A stretch of 12,113 bases of DNA. Origin: an uncultured Sulfitobacter sp. (GTDB lineage: Bacteria; Pseudomonadota; Alphaproteobacteria; Rhodobacterales; Rhodobacteraceae). The stretch covers positions 1 through 12,113 of the forward strand of contig CALAIJ010000162.1 of the NCBI GenBank assembly GCA_937923365.1. The letters run 5' to 3'. The notes beneath the pieces are model-generated. The model saw nothing but the letters and a program-made list of their open reading frames with translations, made no database searches and was not told the origin of the DNA. A program made the translations under genes and the position numbers. Shown here piece by piece: positions 1 through 6,867 of the stretch. Every line of letters starts with the position of its first letter. Position 1 is the first letter of the stretch.

Positions 1-62
1 TGTCCGCTCCTTTGCACCCCGGTGCCGAGCGCGCATACAAAGAACTGGGTCTGATGGACTAA
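1..62 (+). CDS. TAXI-family TRAP transporter solute-binding protein, C-terminal end only
   Basis: Only the last 19 codons lie in the window. The reading frame begins at base 3 and stops with TAA at 60-62. The visible tail includes LHPGAERAYKELG, which resembles the usual C-terminus of TAXI-type TRAP periplasmic receptors (a His-Pro-Gly-Ala then a Tyr-Lys-Glu-hydrophobic-Gly pattern). Such receptors bind a carboxylate substrate in the periplasm and deliver it to the membrane permease. The next gene downstream is a fused TRAP permease of the type that pairs with TAXI receptors, which strongly supports the assignment. The substrate cannot be told from this fragment. Confidence 0.75.
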   Translation, partial: SAPLHPGAERAYKELGLMD

Positions 63-90
63 CGGACATGCCAGCATTGTCCTGACATTG

Positions 91-122
91 ACGCCAGCGC
101 ATCCCAACAGGTGCGCTGGCGT
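91..122 (+). promoter_or_regulatory. Perfect 11-bp intergenic hairpin between receptor and permease genes
   Basis: ACGCCAGCGCA at 91-101 is the exact reverse complement of TGCGCTGGCGT at 112-122, with a 10-base loop. It lies 28 bases after the receptor stop codon and is followed by CTTGCCTTA, which is a poor U-tract. It therefore looks more like an mRNA-stabilising or attenuating hairpin, or a leaky terminator, than a full stop. In binding-protein transport operons such structures commonly keep receptor mRNA more abundant than permease mRNA. That role is inferred here. Confidence 0.7.
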
Positions 123-149
123 CTTGCCTTAGAATACTGAATTTCCGAT

Positions 150-155
150 GGGGGG
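150..155 (+). promoter_or_regulatory. G-rich ribosome binding site deciding the permease start
   Basis: A run of six G bases lies 7 bases before the ATG at 163. The alternative in-frame ATG at 148 overlaps this run and has no purine-rich sequence in front of it. The downstream ATG at 163 is therefore the better start. Confidence 0.5.
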
Positions 156-162
156 CCTTGGA

Positions 163-2802
163 ATGACCGATGTACGATCCGCCGAAGATATGGTGGCCGA
201 AGCCGATACAGGCGCACGCAACGCGGGGCCATTTGCCGCAAATCTGATATTTGGCCTTTGTATCGCATGGTCGATATTCCAACTCTACATCGCCTCCAAA
301 GTGCCGGGCGTACTGGCGCAGGCAACCGGCATTAGCCTCTTCGCGAACATCGTGGCGCAGGCCCGTTTCGTGCACCTCGCCTTTGCCATTGCCCTTGCGA
401 CGCTTGCCTTCCCCATGTTTGGACACCGCAACCGCATTCCCTGGTATGACTGGGCCTTGGTGGTCCTCGGCGTTGCCTCTTGTTTCTACCTTATCGTTTA
501 CCGGTTCGAGATCGCGGACCGCCCCGGTTTGTGGAGCACGTCCGACATCGTGATGTCCGCCATCGGCATGGGTGTGCTGATGATTGCCGTGTTCCGCTCG
601 CTTGGCCTGCCGCTTGTGATCATCGCCTCGGCGTTCCTCGCATTGGCCTTCTTTGGCGGCTATTCGCAATGGATCGGCAGTATCACCAACTACGGTGGGT
701 CGTCTTTTAGCAAGGCTATGGGGCATTACTGGATGCAGACCGAAGGGGTCTTTGGTGTGGCCCTCGGGGTCTCCACCTCCATGATCTTCCTGTTCGTGCT
801 GTTCGGCGCGTTGCTGGAGAAAGCGGGCGGCGGCAACTGGTTTATCAAGGTGGCGATTGCCCTGCTGGGCGCGCTGCGCGGCGGCCCTGCCAAGGCGGCT
901 GTCCTGTCTTCGATGATGACGGGCATGATCTCGGGCTCGTCCATTGCCAACACGGTGACGACAGGTACCTTCACGATCCCGCTGATGAAACGCATCGGCT
1001 TTTCCAGTGAAAAGGCGGGGGCGGTCGAAGTGGCCTCCTCCACCAATGGCCAACTGACACCGCCAGTGATGGGGGCCGCAGCGTTCCTGATGGTGGAATA
1101 CGTCAATATTCCCTACATCGAAGTTATCAAGCACGCCTTCCTGCCTGCGGTAATTTCCTACATCGCGCTGCTTTACATCGTGCATCTGGAAAGCCTCAAG
1201 CTGGGCCTCAAGGGTCTGACCAAGCCGGGGCGTCATATCGGGATCATCATGATCATGATCTTGTTCCTCACGGGCTTTTTCGTGATGGCGGGGATCACCA
1301 TGCTGGTGATCGGCTTCCGCGCGGTGCTGGAGCCGATGATGCCTGGTGCCACGATCTATCCTGCGCTTGTGCTGCTGGGCGTGGCCTATCTGGCGCTGCT
1401 CTTTGTGGCGTCGCGGTTCCCTGACGTTGTGCCGGACGATCCCAATGCGACCGAGGTTCAGGCCCCGCGTCTGACGCCCACGTTCCTGGGTGGCGCGTAT
1501 TATGCCCTGCCGATCTTTGTGCTGGTGTGGAACCTGATGGTGCGCACCGACACGCTGGACCGTCTGTCCCCCGCGCTGTCGGCGTTCTGGGCGACGATCG
1601 TGATGATTATCGTGGCCCTAACACACCGTCCGCTGAAGCAGATGATGCGCGGCGCCACCCATGCGCATCTGGCCGCTTCGCAAGACGGCAACAGCATGGG
1701 CCGCGCCTTCCGCGACTTTGTGGCAGGCCTCGAGAGCGGCGCGCGCAACATGATCGGTATCGGTGTGGCCACAGGTGCTGCCGGTATCATCGTGGGCACG
1801 ATTTCCCTGACGGGCGCACACCAGATCATCGGCCAGGTGATCGAGACGATTGCCGGCGGTAATCTGATCATCCTGCTGCTGTTGGTCGCGGTGCTGTCGC
1901 TGATCCTTGGTATGGGTCTGCCGACAACGGCGAACTACATTGTAGTGTCTTCGCTGATGGCGCCTGTGATCGTCAGCGTGGGCGCGCAATCGGATCTGAT
2001 TGTGCCCTTGATCGCGGTGCACCTTTTTGTGTTCTACTTTGGTATTCTGGCGGATGATACGCCGCCTGTGGGGCTTGCCGCCTATGCGGCGGCGGCCATT
2101 TCACGCGGTGATCCGATCAAAACGGGTGTCGTTGGTTTCAGCTATGACATCCGGACCGCTTTGCTGCCCTTCATGTTCATCTTCAACACCGATTTGTTGT
2201 TGATTGATGTAAGCTTTACCAAGGCGATTTTGGTCTTCTTCGTATCGCTTACGGCGATGCTGGTCTTTGCGGCGATCACCCAAGGGTACTTTATCGCCAA
2301 GACCCGATTGTGGGAGGCTGCGGTCATGGCGCTGGTTGTGTTCATGCTGTTCAGGCCGGACTACTTCCTTGATCAATGGCAGGAAAAGTACACCAGAACC
2401 ACGGGATCCTCGGCCATGGCCGCGTTGGAGGCATTGCCCGTAGGAGAGACCGCGCGCCTGCGCATATCGGCTCCCGATTTTGACACCGCAGAAGTGGGTG
2501 AAATCACCGTGGCCTATACGCCTGAGATAGAGGGCGATGCCGTCACCCGTCTGCAAGCGGTCGGTCTTGGCGTCATGGAAGATGGTGGCATTCTGGCACT
2601 GGAAGAACCCTTCCCCGGAACGCCGTACTTTGACCAACTGGCCAATGACTACGACTTCTACGGTGATGCACCTGCTCAGATCGTCGCCGTTCAGATCGAA
2701 AATGACCGGATGCCAAAGGAGATATTCTTTATCCCCGCCCTTCTGCTGCTGCTGATGATCGTGATGATCCAGCGGCCGCGTGCGACGCAACCGGCGTTCT
2801 GA
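163..2802 (+). CDS. TRAP transporter fused permease (4TM/12TM type, TAXI-linked) with C-terminal soluble domain
   Basis: This is an 879-residue inner-membrane protein that fuses the small (DctQ-like) and large (DctM-like) TRAP subunits. It should use an ion gradient to import a substrate handed over by the TAXI receptor encoded just upstream. Hydrophobic helices fill roughly residues 24-730. Conserved DctM-type motifs are visible: GMISGSSIANT (254-264), TNGQLTPPVMG (294-304), GMGLPTTANY (583-592) and DDTPPVGLAAY (631-641). A polar stretch at about 731-852 follows, then a last helix at about 853-870. This arrangement matches the extra C-terminal region, called DUF3394 as I recall it, found on some fused TRAP permeases. 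An in-frame ATG at 148 would add five residues but lacks a ribosome site. A strong terminator follows the stop codon. The family call is firm; the substrate is unknown. Confidence 0.95.
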   Translation: MTDVRSAEDMVAEADTGARNAGPFAANLIFGLCIAWSIFQLYIASKVPGVLAQATGISLFANIVAQARFVHLAFAIALATLAFPMFGHRNRIPWYDWALVVLGVASCFYLIVYRFEIADRPGLWSTSDIVMSAIGMGVLMIAVFRSLGLPLVIIASAFLALAFFGGYSQWIGSITNYGGSSFSKAMGHYWMQTEGVFGVALGVSTSMIFLFVLFGALLEKAGGGNWFIKVAIALLGALRGGPAKAAVLSSMMTGMISGSSIANTVTTGTFTIPLMKRIGFSSEKAGAVEVASSTNGQLTPPVMGAAAFLMVEYVNIPYIEVIKHAFLPAVISYIALLYIVHLESLKLGLKGLTKPGRHIGIIMIMILFLTGFFVMAGITMLVIGFRAVLEPMMPGATIYPALVLLGVAYLALLFVASRFPDVVPDDPNATEVQAPRLTPTFLGGAYYALPIFVLVWNLMVRTDTLDRLSPALSAFWATIVMIIVALTHRPLKQMMRGATHAHLAASQDGNSMGRAFRDFVAGLESGARNMIGIGVATGAAGIIVGTISLTGAHQIIGQVIETIAGGNLIILLLLVAVLSLILGMGLPTTANYIVVSSLMAPVIVSVGAQSDLIVPLIAVHLFVFYFGILADDTPPVGLAAYAAAAISRGDPIKTGVVGFSYDIRTALLPFMFIFNTDLLLIDVSFTKAILVFFVSLTAMLVFAAITQGYFIAKTRLWEAAVMALVVFMLFRPDYFLDQWQEKYTRTTGSSAMAALEALPVGETARLRISAPDFDTAEVGEITVAYTPEIEGDAVTRLQAVGLGVMEDGGILALEEPFPGTPYFDQLANDYDFYGDAPAQIVAVQIENDRMPKEIFFIPALLLLLMIVMIQRPRATQPAF

Positions 2803-2813
2803 CATGGCTTTGC

Positions 2814-2850
2814 GGGGGGTATGCGCATCTGCCGCAACCCCCCTGTTTTT
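2814..2850 (+). terminator. Rho-independent terminator after the TRAP permease
   Basis: GGGGGGT at 2814-2820 pairs with ACCCCCC at 2837-2843. After a single bulged A at 2821, TGCG (2822-2825) pairs with CGCA (2833-2836), leaving a 7-base loop. The 11-bp GC-rich stem is followed directly by TGTTTTT (2844-2850). It lies 11 bases after the permease stop codon, so it should end the transport operon and separate it from the nitrilase-led operon. Confidence 0.88.
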
Positions 2851-2944
2851 CAGTCGCAGCGGTCCTAACTTTAGCCTGCGGCATCGCTGGCGATTGAGGG
2901 CCTGACGGCGATGGACGGTGAAACAATCAGCAGGAGCGTGCAAA

Positions 2945-2982
2945 AACAGGTGACGGTAAGGCAAGACATCAGATCGCCTGTT
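2945..2982. repeat. Interrupted inverted repeat upstream of the nitrilase operon, possible operator
   Basis: AACAGG at 2945-2950 is mirrored by CCTGTT at 2977-2982. After one mismatch (T2951/G2976), two further bases match (GA 2952-2953 with TC 2974-2975). The arms are about 32 bases apart centre to centre, near three helical turns, and the right arm touches the candidate -35 box. A regulator binding site is possible but not proven; no regulator gene is in the window. Confidence 0.3.
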
Positions 2983-3010
2983 GTTCTTCCCCTGCAAAGG
3001 TGGGTAGGTA
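2981..3010 (+). promoter_or_regulatory. Candidate sigma-70-type promoter for the nitrilase-decarboxylase operon
   Basis: TTGTTC (2981-2986) and TAGGTA (3005-3010) are separated by 18 bases and lie 35-64 bases before the nitrilase start codon. Each box is an imperfect match to consensus. A promoter is expected in this 194-base stretch, because a terminator ends just before it and a new gene series starts just after it. The exact boxes are a guess. Confidence 0.3.
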
Positions 3011-3044
3011 GTAGGCCAATTCATCAAAACGGAGCGCAGTTCGC

Positions 3045-4016
3045 ATGACGCCATTCGCAATCGCCGGTGTTCAAATGTATGTAAATGCATTGCAACCGAA
3101 TGTGGACGGGATGATCCAGCGCCTCGACGTTTTGATGGCGCGTTTTCCCTGGACGCAGATGGTGGTCTTTAGTGAACTCGCACCCTACGGCCCGCTGATC
3201 AAATACGCCTTGCCGCTGCACAACGAAGCCATCGACCGGTTCCGTGCGGCTGCGGTCAAACACAACGTCTGGCTGGTGCCCGGCTCCATGTTTGAAAAGA
3301 CCGATCAGGGCGAGGTTTTCAACACCTCCAGTGTCATCAACCCCCAAGGTGAGATCGTCGCCAACTACCGCAAGATGTTCCCGTTCCGGCCCTATGAGGC
3401 GGGTGTCACCGCAGGCACGGGTTTCTGCGTTTTTGACGTGCCGGAGGTCGGGCGTTTCGGGCTGTCGATTTGCTATGATATCTGGTTCCCTGAAACCACA
3501 CGGCAACTGACCAGTCAGGGCGTGGAGGTGTTGCTGCATCCGGTCCTCACAGGAACCACCGACCGCGAGGCGGAATTGTCCATCGCGCGGGCGACAGCGG
3601 CCCAGTTCCAGTGTTATGTCATTGATGTCAACGGTTTGGGCGCAGGTGGCGTTGGCCGGTCCTGCATCATCGACCCCACATCTCAGGTTTTGCATCAATC
3701 TGCTGGACAAGAGGACATGTTCCCGATTGAATTGGATTTGGACCATGTGCGCCGCCAGCGCGAAACAGGAATGAAAGGGTTGGGTCAGGTTTTGAAAAGC
3801 TTCCGCGACCGTTCCGTCGACTTCTCTGTTTACGACCGTAACAGCGGCACGGATGCCTATCTGAAATCTCTTGGTCCGCTTGAGACACCGACCCAAGGGT
3901 CGCGCGCGGGTATTCATGTTGACGTGCCTGCGCAGTCAACGCCCTCCGCTGCCGAGACCACACTGCCAGAGGCGGAAAAGCCGCCGCTGCAAACTGAAAA
4001 GACATTGAGCGGCTAA
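3045..4016 (+). CDS. Carbon-nitrogen hydrolase (nitrilase superfamily amidase)
   Basis: This 323-residue cytoplasmic enzyme should hydrolyse a C-N bond of an amide, nitrile or carbamoyl compound through a cysteine thioester. The full catalytic triad of the superfamily is visible: Glu44 in VFSELAPYG, Lys110 in NYRKMFPF and Cys143 in LSICYDIWFPE. The core ends near residue 265. A tail of about 55 residues rich in Pro, Thr, Glu and Ser follows, which is not part of the usual fold. The start is supported by GGAG at 3031-3034, ten bases before the ATG. It is the first gene after the upstream terminator and is followed after 70 bases by a PLP decarboxylase. Members near amine decarboxylases are often N-carbamoylputrescine amidases, but I do not see that subfamily's usual active-site surroundings, so the substrate is left open. 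Confidence 0.9.
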   Translation: MTPFAIAGVQMYVNALQPNVDGMIQRLDVLMARFPWTQMVVFSELAPYGPLIKYALPLHNEAIDRFRAAAVKHNVWLVPGSMFEKTDQGEVFNTSSVINPQGEIVANYRKMFPFRPYEAGVTAGTGFCVFDVPEVGRFGLSICYDIWFPETTRQLTSQGVEVLLHPVLTGTTDREAELSIARATAAQFQCYVIDVNGLGAGGVGRSCIIDPTSQVLHQSAGQEDMFPIELDLDHVRRQRETGMKGLGQVLKSFRDRSVDFSVYDRNSGTDAYLKSLGPLETPTQGSRAGIHVDVPAQSTPSAAETTLPEAEKPPLQTEKTLSG

Positions 4017-4017
4017 C

Positions 4018-4043
4018 ACCGGTATCGCTGTATCAACCGGTAT
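4018..4043. repeat. Direct repeat ACCGGTAT in the nitrilase-decarboxylase gap
   Basis: ACCGGTAT occurs at 4018-4025 and again at 4036-4043, an 18-base period. The core ACCGGT is itself a palindrome, so the two copies could also pair as a 6-bp hairpin with a 12-base loop. It begins just after the nitrilase stop codon. It could be a protein binding site, a processing hairpin or chance. Confidence 0.35.
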
Positions 4044-4073
4044 GCGTCGCGTCTGATTTGTCACCAATCTGTT

Positions 4074-4080
4074 GGGAAGA
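4074..4080 (+). promoter_or_regulatory. Ribosome binding site deciding the decarboxylase start
   Basis: GGGAAGA lies six bases before the ATG at 4087. An in-frame TTG at 4072 overlaps this site and so is an unlikely start. A second ATG at 4096 is spaced too far away. Confidence 0.6.
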
Positions 4081-4086
4081 CACTTG

Positions 4087-6843
4087 ATGCAATCGATGAG
4101 CGACTACTACTCTGCCATTCAGCTGCGTTCCGACCGCTGGAGCGCCCTGCGGGAAGCCACTGCCGCCCTGTCACGCGATCCCAACGGGAAAAAAGCGGCG
4201 GACCTGAGCGGAAAGATCGAACAGCTTTTCTCCTCTCTGGCTTTGATCGAGGCCTATTGGGCCTTCCCCGGCATGCAGGCCTTCGACACCATGCGTCGCC
4301 AGTTCGAACACAAGAAATTCGAAGACGTGGCCTTTTCCGTGCAGCGGGTCACGCGGGCGCTCACGACTGGTGCGTACCGTCGCCGCCATATCCCGCTGGA
4401 ACGGGACAGTGTTGATGCCGAAGAACATGATGACGAGGCGGTGCAATCGCTTGATGCCCGCGCGCTGAGCAAGCCTTACTTTGAAGTCATGGTGGTCGAT
4501 AACCTGAACGAACATCAGGAGCGTTGGCTGCGCAGTAACTTCTCCAAAATGCAGCGCAGCGAAGACCCGTTTCATTATGAAATCGTCGTGGTGCCCAGCT
4601 TGCAGGACGCGCTGATTGGCGTGCTGTTCAACCACAACATTCAGGCCATCGTCGTGCGCCCCGGCTTGGTGATGGATTCCCAAAACGAGATGGATTTGCT
4701 GACCCGCTATCTGAACAACGCAGGCGGTGTCGCAGACATGGAGGCGCTGGAGCCCGAGAACTACGGACCGGAGCTGTGCCGGATGATCGCCAAGGTGCGG
4801 CCCGAGCTTGACGCCTATCTTGTCACCGAACGTTCGGTCGAGGATATCGCGGGGCTTGATCTGGGGATTTGCCGGCGGGTTTTCTACAATCAGGAAGACT
4901 TTCTGGAGCTGCACCTGAACATCCTGCGCGGTGTTCAGGCGCGCTACAAAACGCCGTTCTTTACTGCTTTGGTCGAATACTCCAAACAGCCCACAGGCGT
5001 GTTCCACGCGCTGCCCATCAGCCGCGGCAAGTCGATCTCTCGCAGCCACTGGATACAAGACATGGGGGCGTTCTATGGCCCCAATATCTTTATGGCAGAA
5101 ACCTCTGCCACCTCAGGCGGTCTGGACAGCCTGCTGGAGCCGCACGGCCCCATCAAAGAGGCGCAGGAGCTGGCCAGTCGGGCGTTCGGGTCCAAACAGA
5201 CCTTCTTTGCCACCAACGGTACATCGACCTGCAACAAGATCGTCGTGCAAGCACTGGTGCGCCCCGGTGATATCGTTCTGGTCGACCGTGATTGTCACAA
5301 GTCACACCACTACGGGATGGTGCTGGCGGGCGCGCAGGTGGTCTATCTCGACAGCTATCCGCTGAACGAATACTCCATGTACGGCGCGGTGCCGCTGCGT
5401 GAGGTCAAACATCAACTGCTCAAGCTGAAAGCCGAAGGCAAGCTGCACAAAGTGCGCATGTTGCTGCTGACCAACTGTACGTTTGACGGCATCGTCTACA
5501 ACGTCGAGCGGGTGATGGAGGAATGTCTGGCGATCAAGCCGGACCTTGTGTTCCTCTGGGATGAAGCGTGGTTTGCCTTTGCCCGTTTTGGTGCCAATTA
5601 CCGCCAGCGCACGGCCATGAATGCCGCCAACAGCCTGCGCGAACGTCTGCGTACAGATGCGCACGCACAGGCCTATGCCGAGCAGCAAAAGCAGCTTGAA
5701 GGCGCCGACGAAGAGACACTCCTGAGTACGCGGCTGATCCCGCCGCCCACCGCGCGCATCCGCACTTACGCCACCCATTCGACGCACAAGACGCTGACGT
5801 CGCTTCGGCAGGGGTCGATGATCCACGTGAACGATCAGGACTTTAAAGGCGAGGTCGAGGTCAGCTTTCACGAAGCTTACATGACCCATACGTCCACATC
5901 GCCGAACTACCAGATCATCGCGTCCCTTGATGTGGGACGGCGTCAGGTTGAACTGGAAGGGTTCGAGTTTGTCCAACGGCAGGTAGAGGCCGCGATGTCG
6001 ATGCGCCGTGCAATCTCGACCCATCCAAAGCTGAAGAAGTATTTCAAGGTGCTGACGGCGGGCGACATGATCCCCGAGCAGCACCGCGAAAGCGGCGTGC
6101 AAAGCTACTACGATTCCGATCAGGGCTGGACCGATGTCTGGGACTGCTGGGAAAAGGACGAATTCGTGCTGGACGCCACCCGCGTCACATTGGCCGTAGG
6201 CGGCACAGGCTGGGACGGGGATACCTTCAAGACCAAAATCCTGATGGACAAATACGGTATCCAGATCAACAAGACCTCGCGCAATACGGTCCTGTTCATG
6301 ACCAATATCGGGACGACGCGGTCCTCCGTTGCCTACCTGATCGAAGTGCTGGTCGAGATCGCAACAGACCTTGACGAATTGCTGGATGACGCCTCGATGA
6401 TGGAAAAGCGCGGCTTTGAAAAGCGCGTGGCCAATCTGATGCACGATCTGCCCCCCTTGCCCGATTTCAGCCGTTTCCACGACGGCTTTCGCACCGATCA
6501 GGCAACGGCAGAGGGCGACATCCGGTCGGCATTCTTCCTCAGCTATGATGAGAAGAACTGCGACTATCTGGAGCTGGACGGGTCGGTCAAGGCGGCGATG
6601 GAAAGCGGGCGGGAAGTGGTCTCCGCGTCTTTCATCATCCCCTATCCACCGGGGTTTCCGATCCTTGTACCAGGGCAGGTCGTCAGCAAAGAAATCCTCG
6701 CCTTTATGCGGGCGCTGGATGTCAGCGAAATCCATGGCTACCGCGAGGATTTGGGGCTGCGGGTATTCACGCAAGACGCGCTTAAGCAGCAAGTGAAAGC
6801 CAACGCCGCGCGGCTCAAGCTGAACGCTGAGCGCAACAAATAA
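4087..6843 (+). CDS. Large PLP-dependent Orn/Lys/Arg decarboxylase-family protein
   Basis: This 918-residue fold-type I PLP enzyme is expected to decarboxylate a basic amino acid to its amine. Three parts can be seen. Residues 1-130 form a mainly helical N-terminal extension. Residues about 131-195 form a receiver-like wing domain (EVMVVDN...AIVVRPG). Residues about 285 onward form the catalytic and C-terminal domains. Key motifs are TNGTSTCNK (377-384), the Asp of WDEAWFAFARFG at 492 that should contact the PLP pyridine nitrogen, and STHKTLTSLRQGS (565-577) with the Schiff-base lysine at 568. Known bacterial members are about 480-760 residues, so this one is long. About 35 extra, charged, probably helical residues (near 513-546) lie between the Asp and Lys motifs. 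It sits 24 bases upstream of the ATP-grasp gene. Substrate choice (Arg, Lys, Orn or another) cannot be read from sequence. Confidence 0.88.
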   Translation: MQSMSDYYSAIQLRSDRWSALREATAALSRDPNGKKAADLSGKIEQLFSSLALIEAYWAFPGMQAFDTMRRQFEHKKFEDVAFSVQRVTRALTTGAYRRRHIPLERDSVDAEEHDDEAVQSLDARALSKPYFEVMVVDNLNEHQERWLRSNFSKMQRSEDPFHYEIVVVPSLQDALIGVLFNHNIQAIVVRPGLVMDSQNEMDLLTRYLNNAGGVADMEALEPENYGPELCRMIAKVRPELDAYLVTERSVEDIAGLDLGICRRVFYNQEDFLELHLNILRGVQARYKTPFFTALVEYSKQPTGVFHALPISRGKSISRSHWIQDMGAFYGPNIFMAETSATSGGLDSLLEPHGPIKEAQELASRAFGSKQTFFATNGTSTCNKIVVQALVRPGDIVLVDRDCHKSHHYGMVLAGAQVVYLDSYPLNEYSMYGAVPLREVKHQLLKLKAEGKLHKVRMLLLTNCTFDGIVYNVERVMEECLAIKPDLVFLWDEAWFAFARFGANYRQRTAMNAANSLRERLRTDAHAQAYAEQQKQLEGADEETLLSTRLIPPPTARIRTYATHSTHKTLTSLRQGSMIHVNDQDFKGEVEVSFHEAYMTHTSTSPNYQIIASLDVGRRQVELEGFEFVQRQVEAAMSMRRAISTHPKLKKYFKVLTAGDMIPEQHRESGVQSYYDSDQGWTDVWDCWEKDEFVLDATRVTLAVGGTGWDGDTFKTKILMDKYGIQINKTSRNTVLFMTNIGTTRSSVAYLIEVLVEIATDLDELLDDASMMEKRGFEKRVANLMHDLPPLPDFSRFHDGFRTDQATAEGDIRSAFFLSYDEKNCDYLELDGSVKAAMESGREVVSASFIIPYPPGFPILVPGQVVSKEILAFMRALDVSEIHGYREDLGLRVFTQDALKQQVKANAARLKLNAERNK

Positions 6844-6867
6844 GATAGACACTAAGGGAGAGCGATT

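Noticed and set aside
148..162. Earlier ATG for the TRAP permease
   Set aside because: It has no ribosome site upstream, and the G-rich site lies between it and the ATG at 163.
2101..3090. A minus-strand frame covering the permease end and the intergenic gap
   Set aside because: It runs through the rho-independent terminator and the nitrilase start region and shows no protein family features.
3045..4016. Naming the nitrilase as N-carbamoylputrescine amidase (AguB)
   Set aside because: The decarboxylase context is tempting, but agmatine deiminase is missing and the active-site surroundings do not clearly fit that subfamily.
5302..6852. A 516-codon minus-strand open frame opposite the decarboxylase
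   Set aside because: The plus strand carries clear PLP-enzyme motifs throughout. The minus-strand translation shows no recognisable family and is a composition effect.
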